From CBDDCQ01 sp965226285 (GTDB lineage Bacteria > Bacteroidota > Bacteroidia > Flavobacteriales > Ichthyobacteriaceae), in NCBI GenBank assembly GCA_965226285.1, contig CBDDCQ010000001.1:1-64000 (forward strand): DNA of 64,000 bases, read 5' to 3'. A program made the translations under genes and the position numbers. The notes beneath the pieces are model-generated. The model had not been told where the DNA came from and searched no databases. It saw nothing but the letters and a program-made list of their open reading frames with translations. Positions within the stretch are counted from its first letter, which is position 1. Every line of letters starts with the position of its first letter. Positions 47,101 through 56,168 of the stretch are shown here, piece by piece.

Positions 47101-47355
47101 CGTATAGCCCTCTTTTGAACCTTGAACCCCTGCCAGTATCTTAGCAACCGCCAAGGTTTTGGTGACTCCTGTAATACTGGAAAAACGAATAGTTTGATCC
47201 GCATAAGTAAGAGAAGGAGCAGGGGTAAACTTTTTATTATTGGGTTTCGATTCTTCTTTACTGCAATAAATCATTGACGTAATCAATACTATCAATAATA
47301 GGATACTAACAAAATATTTGATAGGTATCATAATTTTTTTGATTTTAAGATTCAT
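44174..47355 (-). pseudogene. Gene A: LRR/beta-repeat surface lipoprotein, heavily frameshifted
   Basis: Remains of a gene colinear with gene B (about 3.18 kb against 3.21 kb). Readable pieces from the start: 46456-47355 (signal peptide with lipobox MIYC, three beta-rich repeats), 45814-46017, 45384-45914 and 45120-45368 (further repeats), and 44174-45049 (about eleven BspA LRRs and the closing GNRASVVGY). Most breaks are single-base insertions seen by comparison with gene B: near 46545 (CCAGCTCTTTG for CCAGTCTTTG), 46275 (CAGAGCCCG for CAGACCCG), 46014 (AAACCATAA for AAACATAA) and 45838. At least five frameshifts, so it cannot be expressed as one protein, but it keeps its promoter. Confidence 0.82.
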
Positions 47356-47435
47356 TTTTTGAAACTAAATTATATTATAAAATATACATCACTAACGATG
47401 TTCCCTTGTTCTCTTGTTAATAATTTAACAGGATG

Positions 47436-47443
47436 CAAATTTA
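47436..47443 (-). promoter_or_regulatory. -7 element of gene A
   Basis: Minus strand reads TAAATTTG (TAnnTTTG), 81 bases before the start. Preceded on the minus strand by a T-run and GTTCATAA block shared with genes B and, less closely, C and D. Confidence 0.5.
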
Positions 47444-47625
47444 ATAACAATTTATTTACTTATGAACAAAAAAATCGACTTTTTTTTTGCCAAAAAGTGC
47501 CTTAAAATAGATTAAGACGCCTTTTTTCTCTAATGAGTCTGGTAGTGAGTATCATTAAATAATCTAAAATACAATAAATAGTACTTTTTTCAAGAGGTCT
47601 TAGAGTAGGTGAAAAGGACATGGTA

Positions 47626-47653
47626 GTAGAGACAAATTGCAATTTGTCTCTAC
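47626..47653. repeat. Palindromic repeat, GTAGAGAC family (P6)
   Basis: 28-bp perfect palindrome identical in arms and centre to P2. Confidence 0.8.
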
Positions 47654-47975
47654 CTTGTTGCATTACCAAAATAACGGGTGGCAACATCCCCCTTTGATTC
47701 CCCCTTTAAAAAGGGGGATTAAATACGCTATTAGCTCCCCTCCTGATAAGGAGGGGCTGGGGGTGGTCTGAACACCCTCTTAGTGACCCTTTTAACCCCC
47801 TTTGTTTCCCCCTTAAAAAGGGGTAATACACACGCTATTAGCTCCCCTCCTGATAGGAGGGGCTGGGGGTGGTCTGAACACGCAGTAGCTCCCCTTTAAA
47901 AAGTGGTAAAATCCCCCTTGTCCCCCTTTAAAAAGGGGGAAGCAAAGGGGGTTAAAAATAAATAATTATTTTACC

Positions 47976-50900
47976 TTAATACCCCACCACTGATGCACCA
48001 TTACCTTTTCTTAGGTTAGCTTCCCAACCAGACACTTCTGCATTAGGTACCTGTATGGTAGTGAGCTTGCTACAACCTGTAAATGGTTCATCTCCAATAG
48101 TGGTTATGGAATGAGGCAGTTTGATGGTCACGAGGGAGCTACAATCTCTAAATATCCACTTTCCAATACTGGTTACCTTATTAGGAATCATAATACTGGT
48201 AAGTGAAGTACATCTATAAAATACCCCTATTCCAATACTGGTTACGGAATTAGGAATCGTAATACTGGTAAGTGAAGTACACTGATAAAATGCATTATTT
48301 CCAATACTGGTTACGGAATTAGGAATCGTAATACTGGTAAGTGAAGTACATCTAAAAAATATCTGACTTCCAATACTGGTTACGGAATTAGGAATCGTAA
48401 TAGTGATAAATGAAATACAATTAGAAAATGCCCCCTCTCCAATACTGGTTACGGAATTAGGAATCGTAATAGTGATAAATGAAATACAATTAGAAAATGC
48501 CCCCTCTCCAATACTGGTTACGGAATTAGGAATCGCAATACTGGTAAGTGAAGTACAACTATCAAATGCCCGATTTCCAATACTGGTTACGGTGGTACCA
48601 TTAATCGTATTAGGAATGGTTACTGTTGTTAAACTATTTTTGTCAACGCTTGTTTTAAGTGTTACTTCCCCAGCACTACTTATCTTAAAAATATCTCTAT
48701 AAATATGAAACTGTGCACCTGTAATGGTTACATCATCTTTAGTATTGTGTTCTAAAATAAGGGTGAGCGTAAGCGTACCAACCTTGTTATAACTCGTAAT
48801 TTTAGCAGCCCTGCCGCTCCCTGAAACCCTTGCACCTGTGCCGTTTGCACTACTGATGGTTACTGATTTAATGGCATAGCCTGTTTTGGCAGCAGTAATA
48901 CCATTCAAACCCGCTAATAATTCTGTATTGCTTATCTCACCACCTGAAACATAAGGCTTACTTTGTTTTGTCCATGTTAAAATAGGGGCAGATGCCTTCG
49001 TAATCTCAAACTTCTTGCCCGTAAGGGTAACATCCACTTTGGCGGGGTGTTCAAATACAAGCGTCAAGGTCAAGATGCCCACCTTGGTATAACCAACGAT
49101 CTTAGCTGAAGTACCACTACCTGAAACCCTTGCACCTGTACCGTTTGCACTACTGATGCTTACTGATTTAATGGTATAGCCTGTTTTGGCAGCACTACTA
49201 CCCGTAAGACCCGCTAATAATTCTCCATTGCTTATCTCACCACCTGAAACATAAGGCTTACTTTGTTTTGTCCATGTTAAAGTAGAGCCAGATGCCTCCG
49301 TAATCTCAAACTTCTTGCCCGTAAGGGTAACATCCACTTTGGCGGGGTGTTCAAATACAAGCGTCAAGGTCAAGATGCCCACCTTGGTATAACCAACGAT
49401 CTTAGCTGAAGTACCCGTACCTGAAACGCTTGCGCCTGTACCGTTTGCACTACTTATGGTTACTGATTTAATGGTATAGCCTGTCTTGGCAGCAGTAGTA
49501 CCATTCAGACCCGCTAATAATTCTGCATTGCTTATCTCACCACCTGAAACATAAGGCTTATTTTGTTTTGTCCATGTTAAACCAGAGACAGATGCCTTCG
49601 TAATCTCAAACTTCTTGCCCGTAAGGGTAACATCCGCTTTGGCAGGGTGCTGAAATACAAGCGTCAAGGTCAAAGTACCCGCCTGGGTATAACCAACGAT
49701 CTTAGCTGAAGTACCCGTACCTGAAACGCTTGCGCCTGTACCGTTTGCACTACTTATGGTTACTGATTTAATGGTATAGCCTGTCTTGGCAGCAGTAGTA
49801 CCATTCAGACCCGCTAATAATTCTGCATTGCTTATCTCACCACCTGAAACATAAGGCTTATTTTGTTTTGTCCATGTTAAACCAGAGACAGATGCCTTCG
49901 TAATCTCAAACTTCTTGCCCGTAAGGGTAACATCCGCTTTGGCAGGGTGCTGAAATACAAGCGTCAAGGTCAAAGTACCCGCCTGGGTATAACCAACGAT
50001 CTTAGCTGAAGTACCCGTACCTGAAACGCTTGCGCCTGTACCGTTTGCACTACTTATGGTTACTGATTTAATGGTATAGCCTGTCTTGGCAGCACTGGTA
50101 CCATTCAGACCCGCTAATAATTCTGCATTGCTTATCTCACCACCTGAACTATAAGGCTTACTTTGTTTCGTCCATGTTAACTTAGGAGCAGATGCCTTTG
50201 TAATCTCAAAGGATGCGTTATCTATCGTTGAATCACCTTTGGTAGCATGCTCTAACACCAAAGTAGCCGTAAAAGCACCCGCCTTGGTCATGGTTAAAGA
50301 CAAACTGGGTTTTGTACCTGTTACGTTTGCAATGCCTATTGGGGTTAAAGACCTCATCTCTCTCAGAGTATAACCAGTCTTTGTACCCCGTACGCTTCCT
50401 AAAATCTCTGCTGTGGTAAAGCGACCGCCAATACTATAAACTTTGGTAAGTTTGCCAAAAGTCAAACGCTCTCCAGCAGAAGAACTAATCTTAAACTCCG
50501 CACCTTTAATGGTAACATCACCTTTCGTGGAATGTTCTAAAACAATGGTAGCCGTAAAACTGCCTATCTTGGTCATGGTTAATGATAAATCAGGCTTCGT
50601 GCCTGTTACACTTGCAACGTCTGACGGATCTAACGCTTTTATCTCTTTGAGAGTATAACCCGACTTCGTTCCTGTTACACCCGCTAATATCTCCGATGTG
50701 GTAAAATTACCCCCACTGACAAAAGCCTTAGAGACCCTGTTAAAAGTCAAAGTAGCAGGAGCATCCTTACTAATGATGATTTTACAATTTTTAATGGTAG
50801 CATCTTCTTTGCTCGCATGTTTTAAAACAAGATTAAAAACGATGTTTCCTGGTTTGGTAAAGGTTAATTGAGTGCCCGAAACCTTTGCTGAAGCCGTTGT

Positions 50901-51185
50901 ATTACTACTCACCAAAGTAATAGACTTTATCGTATAGCCCTCTTTTGAGCCTCGAACTCCTGACAGTATCTTAGCAACCGCCAAGGTTTTGGTGACTCCT
51001 GTAATACTGGAAAAACGAATAGTTTGCTCCGCATAAGTAAGAGCAGGGGCAGGGGTGGCTTTTTTATTATTGGGTTTCGATTCTTCTTTACTGCAATAAA
51101 TCATTGACGTACTAAATGCTGTCAATAATAATAAACTAACAAAATATCTGATAGGTTTCATAAATTTTTTGATTTTAACATTCAT
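47976..51185 (-). CDS. Gene B: intact LRR/beta-repeat surface lipoprotein
   Basis: The only unbroken large member, 1069 residues. The leader ends in SMIYC (lipobox), so it is a lipoprotein, probably surface-exposed. About eight beta-rich repeats of 95-100 residues follow (three of the LTFxKxxK type, five of the LTWTKQxKPY type), then a short linker (SVDKNSLTTVTIPN) and about nine BspA-type 23-residue LRRs, ending NGASVVGY. Bases 49386-50094 repeat with a perfect 300-bp period (2.4 units, exactly 100 codons each), so the repeat number can change in frame. The repeat domain is not one I can name. The likely role is adhesion or antigen display, inferred from BspA relatives. Confidence 0.9.
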   Translation of the reverse strand: MNVKIKKFMKPIRYFVSLLLLTAFSTSMIYCSKEESKPNNKKATPAPALTYAEQTIRFSSITGVTKTLAVAKILSGVRGSKEGYTIKSITLVSSNTTASAKVSGTQLTFTKPGNIVFNLVLKHASKEDATIKNCKIIISKDAPATLTFNRVSKAFVSGGNFTTSEILAGVTGTKSGYTLKEIKALDPSDVASVTGTKPDLSLTMTKIGSFTATIVLEHSTKGDVTIKGAEFKISSSAGERLTFGKLTKVYSIGGRFTTAEILGSVRGTKTGYTLREMRSLTPIGIANVTGTKPSLSLTMTKAGAFTATLVLEHATKGDSTIDNASFEITKASAPKLTWTKQSKPYSSGGEISNAELLAGLNGTSAAKTGYTIKSVTISSANGTGASVSGTGTSAKIVGYTQAGTLTLTLVFQHPAKADVTLTGKKFEITKASVSGLTWTKQNKPYVSGGEISNAELLAGLNGTTAAKTGYTIKSVTISSANGTGASVSGTGTSAKIVGYTQAGTLTLTLVFQHPAKADVTLTGKKFEITKASVSGLTWTKQNKPYVSGGEISNAELLAGLNGTTAAKTGYTIKSVTISSANGTGASVSGTGTSAKIVGYTKVGILTLTLVFEHPAKVDVTLTGKKFEITEASGSTLTWTKQSKPYVSGGEISNGELLAGLTGSSAAKTGYTIKSVSISSANGTGARVSGSGTSAKIVGYTKVGILTLTLVFEHPAKVDVTLTGKKFEITKASAPILTWTKQSKPYVSGGEISNTELLAGLNGITAAKTGYAIKSVTISSANGTGARVSGSGRAAKITSYNKVGTLTLTLILEHNTKDDVTITGAQFHIYRDIFKISSAGEVTLKTSVDKNSLTTVTIPNTINGTTVTSIGNRAFDSCTSLTSIAIPNSVTSIGEGAFSNCISFITITIPNSVTSIGEGAFSNCISFITITIPNSVTSIGSQIFFRCTSLTSITIPNSVTSIGNNAFYQCTSLTSITIPNSVTSIGIGVFYRCTSLTSIMIPNKVTSIGKWIFRDCSSLVTIKLPHSITTIGDEPFTGCSKLTTIQVPNAEVSGWEANLRKGNGASVVGY
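49386..50094 (-). repeat. Perfect 300-bp tandem repeat within gene B
   Basis: Bases 49386-49794 and 49686-50094 are identical on reading, so the stretch has an exact 300-bp period over 709 bases. Surrounding repeats are the same length but diverged, so this is a recent in-frame amplification. Confidence 0.9.
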
Positions 51186-51257
51186 TTTTTGAAACTAAAT
51201 TATATTATAAAATATACATCACTAACGATGCTCCCTTGTTCATAATTTTAAACACTG

Positions 51258-51265
51258 CAAATTTA
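51258..51265 (-). promoter_or_regulatory. -7 element of gene B
   Basis: Minus strand TAAATTTG followed by CAG; a T-rich TTTTTTTG element lies 23 bases upstream. 72 bases before the start codon. Confidence 0.55.
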
Positions 51266-51447
51266 TAAACAATTTATTTATTTATGAACAAAAAAATCGA
51301 CTTTTTTTTTGCCAAAAAGTGCCTTAAAATAGATTAAGATGCCTTTTTTCCCTAATGAGTCTGGTAGTGAGTATCATTAAATAATCTAAAATACAATAAA
51401 TAGTACTTTTTTCAAGAGGTCTTAGAGTAGGTGAAAAGGACATGGTA

Positions 51448-51475
51448 GTAGAGACAAATTGCAATTTGTCTCTAT
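51448..51475. repeat. Palindromic repeat, GTAGAGAC family (P7)
   Basis: As P6 with one terminal change (ends CTAT). Confidence 0.75.
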
Positions 51476-51705
51476 CTTGTTGCATTGCCAAAATAACGGG
51501 TGGTAACATCCCCCTTTGATTCCCCCTTTAAAAAGGGGGATTACACACGCTATTAGCTCCCCTCCTGATAAGGAGGGGCTGGGGGTGGTCTGAACACCCT
51601 CTTAGTGACCCTTTTAACCCCCTTTGTTTCCCTTAGGAGTTAAAAAGAGGATGTAAAATCCCCCTTTGTCCCCCTTTAAAAAGGGGGAATTTTATACGCA
51701 AAAAA

Positions 51706-51733
51706 GTAGAGACAAAAAATCTTTTGTCTCTAC
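51706..51733. repeat. Palindromic repeat, GTAGAGAC family (P8)
   Basis: 28-bp palindrome with an A-rich centre, as P4 and P5. Confidence 0.75.
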
Positions 51734-51799
51734 CCGTACGACAACCAAATATAAATCCCCTTTGTCCCCTTTTAAAAAGGGGAATAAATACGCAAAAAA

Positions 51800-51826
51800 G
51801 TAGGGACAAGCGCGACTTGTCCCTAC
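51800..51826. repeat. Palindromic repeat, GTAGGGAC family (P9)
   Basis: 27 bases, GTAGGGACAAG-CGCGA-CTTGTCCCTAC; 19 bases from the end of gene C. Confidence 0.75.
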
Positions 51827-51844
51827 CATAAATAATTATTTTAC

Positions 51845-54481
51845 CTAATACCTCACCACTAATGCAGTATTACCCTTTTTTAGTTTAGCACTCCAAGCAT
51901 CCACCTTAGCTGTAGGTACCCGTATGGTAGTGAGCTTACTACAATCATAAAATACCATACTTTCAATACTGGTTACGGAATTAGGAATCGTAATATTGGT
52001 AAGTGAACTACAACCATAAAATGCCCCCTGTTGAATCTGGGTTACGGAATTGGGAATCGTAATACTGGTAAGTGAACTACAACCATAAAATGCGGCTAAT
52101 GCAATCTGGGTTACGGAATTAGGAATCGTAATACTGGTAAGTGAACTACAACCATAAAATAAGTAACTTTCAATACTTTTTATGGAATTAGGAAGCGTAA
52201 TACTGGTAAGTGAACTACAAATCTGAAATGCCCCATCTCCAATACTGGTTACGGAATTAGGAAGCGTAATACTGGTAAGTGAAGTACAATTCTCAAATGC
52301 CTTATTTCCAATACTGGTTACGGAATTACCAATCGTAATACTGGTAAGTGAAGTACAAAAAGAAAATGCTGAAATTCCAATACTGGTTACGAAATTAGGA
52401 ATCGTAATACTGGTGAGTTTGGTACAATGATTAAATGCCTCATTTCCAATAGTGGTTACGGAATTAGGAAGCGTAATACTGGTAAGTGAACTACAATCTT
52501 TAAATGCACTATCTCCAATACTGGTTACGGAATTAGGAAGCGTAATACTGGTAAGTGAAATACACTCCTTAAATACCTCATCTCCAATACTGGTTACGGA
52601 ATTAGGAAGCGTAATACTGATAAGTGAAATACACTCCTTAAATACCTCATCTCCAATACTGGTTACGGAATTAGGAAGCGTAATACCAGTAAGTGAAATA
52701 CAACTATTAAATGCCGCATTTCCAATACTGGTTACAGAATTAGGAATCGTAATACTGGTAAGTGAAATACACTCCTTAAATATCTCATCTCCAATACTGG
52801 TTACGGTGGCGCCATTAATCATATTAGGAATGGTTACTGTTGTTAAACTATTTCTGTCAACGCTTGCTTTAAGTTTTACTTCCCCAACACTACTTATCGT
52901 AAATATATCACGATAAATTTCAAAGGTTGCGCCTGTAATAGTTACATCGTCTTTAGTATCGTGTTCTAAGACAATAGTTAGGGTAAGCGTACCTGCTTTG
53001 GTATAACTCGTAATTTTAGCCGCTCTGCCGCTCCCTGAAACACGCGCACCTGTACCGTTTGTATTCGTAATGTTAACGGTTTTAATGGTATATCTTGTCT
53101 TACCACTGCCCGTAACGCCTGCTAATAGATGGGCATTGGTAATTTCGTCACCACTGCTAAACGCCTTCGTTTGCTTCGTCCAAGTCAAACTTTCTGCACT
53201 GCCCTTAGTTAGCTCAAACTTTACACCTGTAAGGGTTACATCCGATTTGGTGGGGTGTTCAAACACAATCGTCAACGTCAAGATGCCCACCTTGGTATAA
53301 CTAACTATCTTAGCTCCAGTGCCCGTACCTGAAACCCTTGCACCTGTAACGTTTGTATTCGTAATGATTACTGATTTAATGGTATAGCCTGTTTTGGCAG
53401 CACTACTACCCGTAAGACCCGCTAATAATTCTGCATTGCTTATCTCACCACCTGAAACATAAGGCTTACTTTGTTTCGTCCATGTTAAAATAGGGGCAGA
53501 TGCCTTTGTAATCTCAAAGGATGCGTTATCTATCGTAGAATCTCCTTTGGTAGCATGCTCTAATACCAAAGTAGCCATAAAAGTACCCGCCTTAGCATGG
53601 CTTAAAGACAAATTGGGTTTCGTACCTGTTACGTTTGCAACACCTATTGGGGTTAAAGACCTCATCTCTCTCAGAGTATAACCAGTCTTTGTACCCCGTA
53701 CGCTTCCTAAAATCTCTGCTGTGGTAAAGCGACCGCCACTACTATAAACTTTGGTAAGTTTGTCAAAAGTCAAAGGCTCCCCAGCAGAAGAACCAATCTT
53801 AAATTCCGCACCTGTAATGGTAGTATCACCTTTCGTGGAATGTTCTAAAACGATGTTAGCCCTAAAACTGCCTATTTTGGTCATGGTTAATGATAAATTA
53901 GGCTTGGTGCCTGTTACGCTTGCAACACCTAACGGCACTAACGCTTTTATCTCTTTGAGGGTATAACCCGACTTAGGTCCTGCTACACCCAATAATATAT
54001 CCGATGTGGTAAAACTACCACCACTGACAAAAGCCTTAGAGACCTTCTTAAAAGTCAAAGTAGCAGGCTGCGTCCTTACTAATGATAATTTTACAATTTT
54101 TAATCGTAGCATCTTCTTTGTTAGCGTGTTTTAAAACAAGGTGAAAAACGATATTCCCTGTTTTGGTAAAGGTTAATCGAGTGCCCGAAACCTTTGCTGA
54201 AGCCGTTGTACTACTACTCACCAAAGTAATAGACTTTATCGTATAGCCCTCTTTTGAGCCTTGAACACCTGCCAGTATCTTAGCAATCGCCAACGTTTTG
54301 GTGACTCCCGTAATACTAGAAAAAGGAATAGTTTGCTCCGCATAAGTAAGAGAAGGAGCAGGGACAGGTGAGTAAATTTTTTATCATCGAGTTTCGATTC
54401 TTCTTTACTGCAATGAATCATTGATGTACTAAATAGTATTGATGTTAATAAACTAAAAAAGTATTTAATAGATTTACTCAT
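51845..54481 (-). pseudogene. Gene C: LRR-rich surface lipoprotein with two frameshifts near the start
   Basis: Pieces from the start: 54236-54481 (signal peptide with lipobox SMIHC), 54048-54293 (first beta-rich repeat) and 51845-54112 (755 codons: four more repeats, then about fourteen BspA LRRs, the longest LRR run in the window, ending ALVVRY). The breaks are near 54365, where GGTGAGTAAATTTTTTATC differs from sister leaders, and near 54064 (GCAGGCTGCGTCC for GCAGGAGCATCC, one extra base). Beyond these the ORF is long and open, so loss of function is recent or an assembly artefact. Confidence 0.82.
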
Positions 54482-54564
54482 AAGTTGATTTGATTTTAAT
54501 ATTTTAAAACTAAATTTTTATCTATATATTCAGATACAAAAAACATAGGATTTAAAGTTTATTG

Positions 54565-54666
54565 TAAATTATACATAAATATACTAACGTAAATTATATA
54601 TAAATATATATACTAATACACTAAAAAAATATATACTAACGTAAATTATATATAAATATACTAACT
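54565..54666. repeat. AT-only direct repeats
   Basis: Three imperfect copies of a TAAATTATATATAAATATAC unit followed by TAACG or TAAC. Likely a replication-slippage or bent-DNA tract upstream of gene C's promoter region. Confidence 0.6.
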
Positions 54667-54717
54667 ATAACTACTGATGCTTCGATGTTCCATTGTTAAC
54701 AATTTTTTAAAAGGGCG

Positions 54718-54725
54718 CAAATTTA
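54718..54725 (-). promoter_or_regulatory. -7 element of gene C
   Basis: Minus strand TAAATTTG, as in A, B and D, here 237 bases before the leader ATG, so the leader RNA would be longer. Confidence 0.4.
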
Positions 54726-55175
54726 AAAACATTTATTTCAATAAACCAAAAAAAAATCGAATTAAGTATCGTTGCCATCTCATATATTGTGAAAATTAAT
54801 AATTTATGTTCTATATAAAAACTACAAAAACCTCCATAACACTTAACTTCTTATCTTACAACGGTACTTTATGTATTAGAACATGTGTGAATTTATTAAG
54901 AATAACAATTCCTATACATAGCTGAACATAGACTATTCCTAAAAATAAATTCAGAAAATAAAATACAAAATAGTCTCCTTTGCGCTAATTATGAACATTT
55001 TTTCTGTTTTGTGCAAAAGTGAGCATATTAAATGAGCGTACTGGAGTCCAAAGCATCATAAATAGTACTTTTTCCAAAACGTCTTAGGGTAGGTGAATTT
55101 GTCCTGTATTTCTTTGATAATCTTATTATTTTGGAAAATAATTCATTATAAGCCATTTTTAATAAAAGCTTTATC

Positions 55176-55213
55176 AAATAAGCCCTACGATCATTTGCAA
55201 GGCTTATTTTTTT
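55176..55213 (+). terminator. Hairpin with T-run
   Basis: AAATAAGCC (55176-55184) pairs with GGCTTATTT (55201-55209), then TTTT. No plus-strand gene precedes it; it may end a lost gene or act on transcripts reading through gene D in the other direction. Confidence 0.45.
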
Positions 55214-55219
55214 CACTTA

Positions 55220-55308
55220 TTTAGGTAAATGTTTAAATCATTAAATATTTCAGATTCGCTCAGTAACGGTTAAAAAAATTGCAGGCGAAAGCCTTTAAAC
55301 CCCTTTGT
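55220..55308 (+). repeat. Right copy of the ~85-base direct repeat bounding the array
   Basis: TTAGGTAAATGTTTAAATC and following bases match 43985-44070 with scattered differences. Same orientation. Confidence 0.6.
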
Positions 55309-55369
55309 TTCTCCCTTTTTAAAGGGGCTTGGGTTGCCCTTTAAAAAGGAGGATTAAATACGCAAAAAA

Positions 55370-55387
55370 GTAGGGATCTGTCCCTAC
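55370..55387. repeat. Truncated GTAGGGAC palindrome (P10)
   Basis: GTAGGGATCTGTCCCTAC, 18 bases; arms kept, centre shortened. 65 bases from the end of gene D. Confidence 0.65.
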
Positions 55388-55451
55388 TTCCCTTTGATAC
55401 CATGATGAACATCACTTTAATTTACCTTAATACCCCACCACTGATGCACCA

Positions 55452-56168
55452 TTATCCTTTTTTTAGGTTATCTTCCCAATCAGACACTTTTGCATTAGGT
55501 ACCTGTATGGTAGTGAGCTTGCTACAATATCCAAATAGCTCACTTCCAATAGTTGTTACGGAATTAGGAATCGTAATACTAGTAAGTGAAACACAAAACG
55601 CAAATGCCTGATTTGCAATACTGGTTACGGAATTAGGAATCGTAATACTGGTAAGTGCACTACAATCAAAAAATGACCCATCTCCAATACTTTTTACTGA
55701 ATTAGGAATCGTAATACTGGTAAGTGAAGTACAATGCCGAAATGCCGAAGGTCCAATACTGGTTACGGTGATACCCTCAATCGAATTAGGAATGATTACT
55801 TCTGTTAAACTCTTTCTGTCAATGCTTTCTTTAAGGGTTACTTCCCCAACACTACTTATCGTAAAAATATCAAGATAAATTTCAAATTGTGCGTTGCTAA
55901 GGGTTACATCTGGTTTAGCAGTGTGTTGTAAAACAAGGGTGAGCGTAAGCGTACCCGATTTGGTATAACCCGTAATTTTAGCTGAAGTACCGCTCCCTGA
56001 AACCCTCGCACCTGTACCGTTTGTATGAGTAATCCTAACGGTTTTAATGGTGTATCCATTCTTACCACTGCCTGTAACACCTGCTAATAGCTCGACATTC
56101 GTAATTTCGCCACTATTGCTAAACGGCTTCCTTTGCTTCGTCCAAGTTAAAAGCAGTGCTGACGCCCT
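55452..56168 (-). pseudogene. Gene D, C-terminal part: last beta-repeat and LRRs (after frameshift)
   Basis: One LTWTKQRKPF-type repeat, the linker, then about five BspA LRRs. It stops at DNLKKG because of an extra T in the final codons (ATTATCC for ATTACC), so the usual GNGASVVGY end is lost. The frame joins the N-terminal part at the single-base insertion near 56165 (GACGCCCTTCG for GACGCCTTCG in the neighbouring repeat). Confidence 0.8.

Larger units (their letters stand above)
47356..47975. other. Repeat-filled spacer between genes B and A
   Basis: 620 bases: gene A's 5' leader and promoter (47436-47443), a conserved upstream block (around 47572-47613, shared with 51396 and 55039), palindrome P6, and several CCCCCTTTAAAAAGGGGG-type and CTCCTGATAAGGAGGGG-type repeat units up to the end of gene B. 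The whole spacer is nearly duplicated at 51186-51844. No gene: the 61-codon minus ORF at 47502-47687 is an open stretch through the repeats. Confidence 0.65.
51186..51844. other. Repeat-filled spacer between genes C and B
   Basis: 659 bases. 51186-51630 nearly duplicates 47356-47810 (leader, promoter, conserved block, palindrome, GC-rich repeats). The remainder has further palindromes P8 and P9 and CCCCCTTTAAAAAGGGGG units next to the end of gene C. No gene. Confidence 0.65.
54482..55451. other. Long AT-rich spacer between genes D and C
   Basis: 970 bases: gene C's leader and promoter, A/T tandem repeats (54565-54666), a stretch without features, a copy of the conserved block (near 55039-55095), a hairpin with T-run (55176-55213), the right copy of the ~85-base direct repeat (55220-55308) and truncated palindrome P10. 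A 62-codon minus ORF at 55028-55216 covers the conserved block and hairpin, and I do not think it is a gene. Confidence 0.6.

Noticed and set aside
47502..47687. Two nearly identical 61-codon minus ORFs (47502 and 51324) that looked like a conserved small gene
   Set aside because: They run through palindrome P6/P7 and GC-rich repeats, and the third copy of the region (55028) does not keep the frame. The identity is due to spacer duplication.
48403..48702. Plus-strand ORFs inside the LRR regions (48403, 52452 and 44319), with regular peptide repeats
   Set aside because: Complement of the 69-base LRR units of genes A-C; the regularity comes from the sense gene.
49386..50094. Regular spaced repeats considered as a CRISPR array
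   Set aside because: The repeats are 300 bp, contiguous, in frame within a gene and have no unique spacers; the 108-base Sel1 and 69-base LRR repeats are likewise coding.
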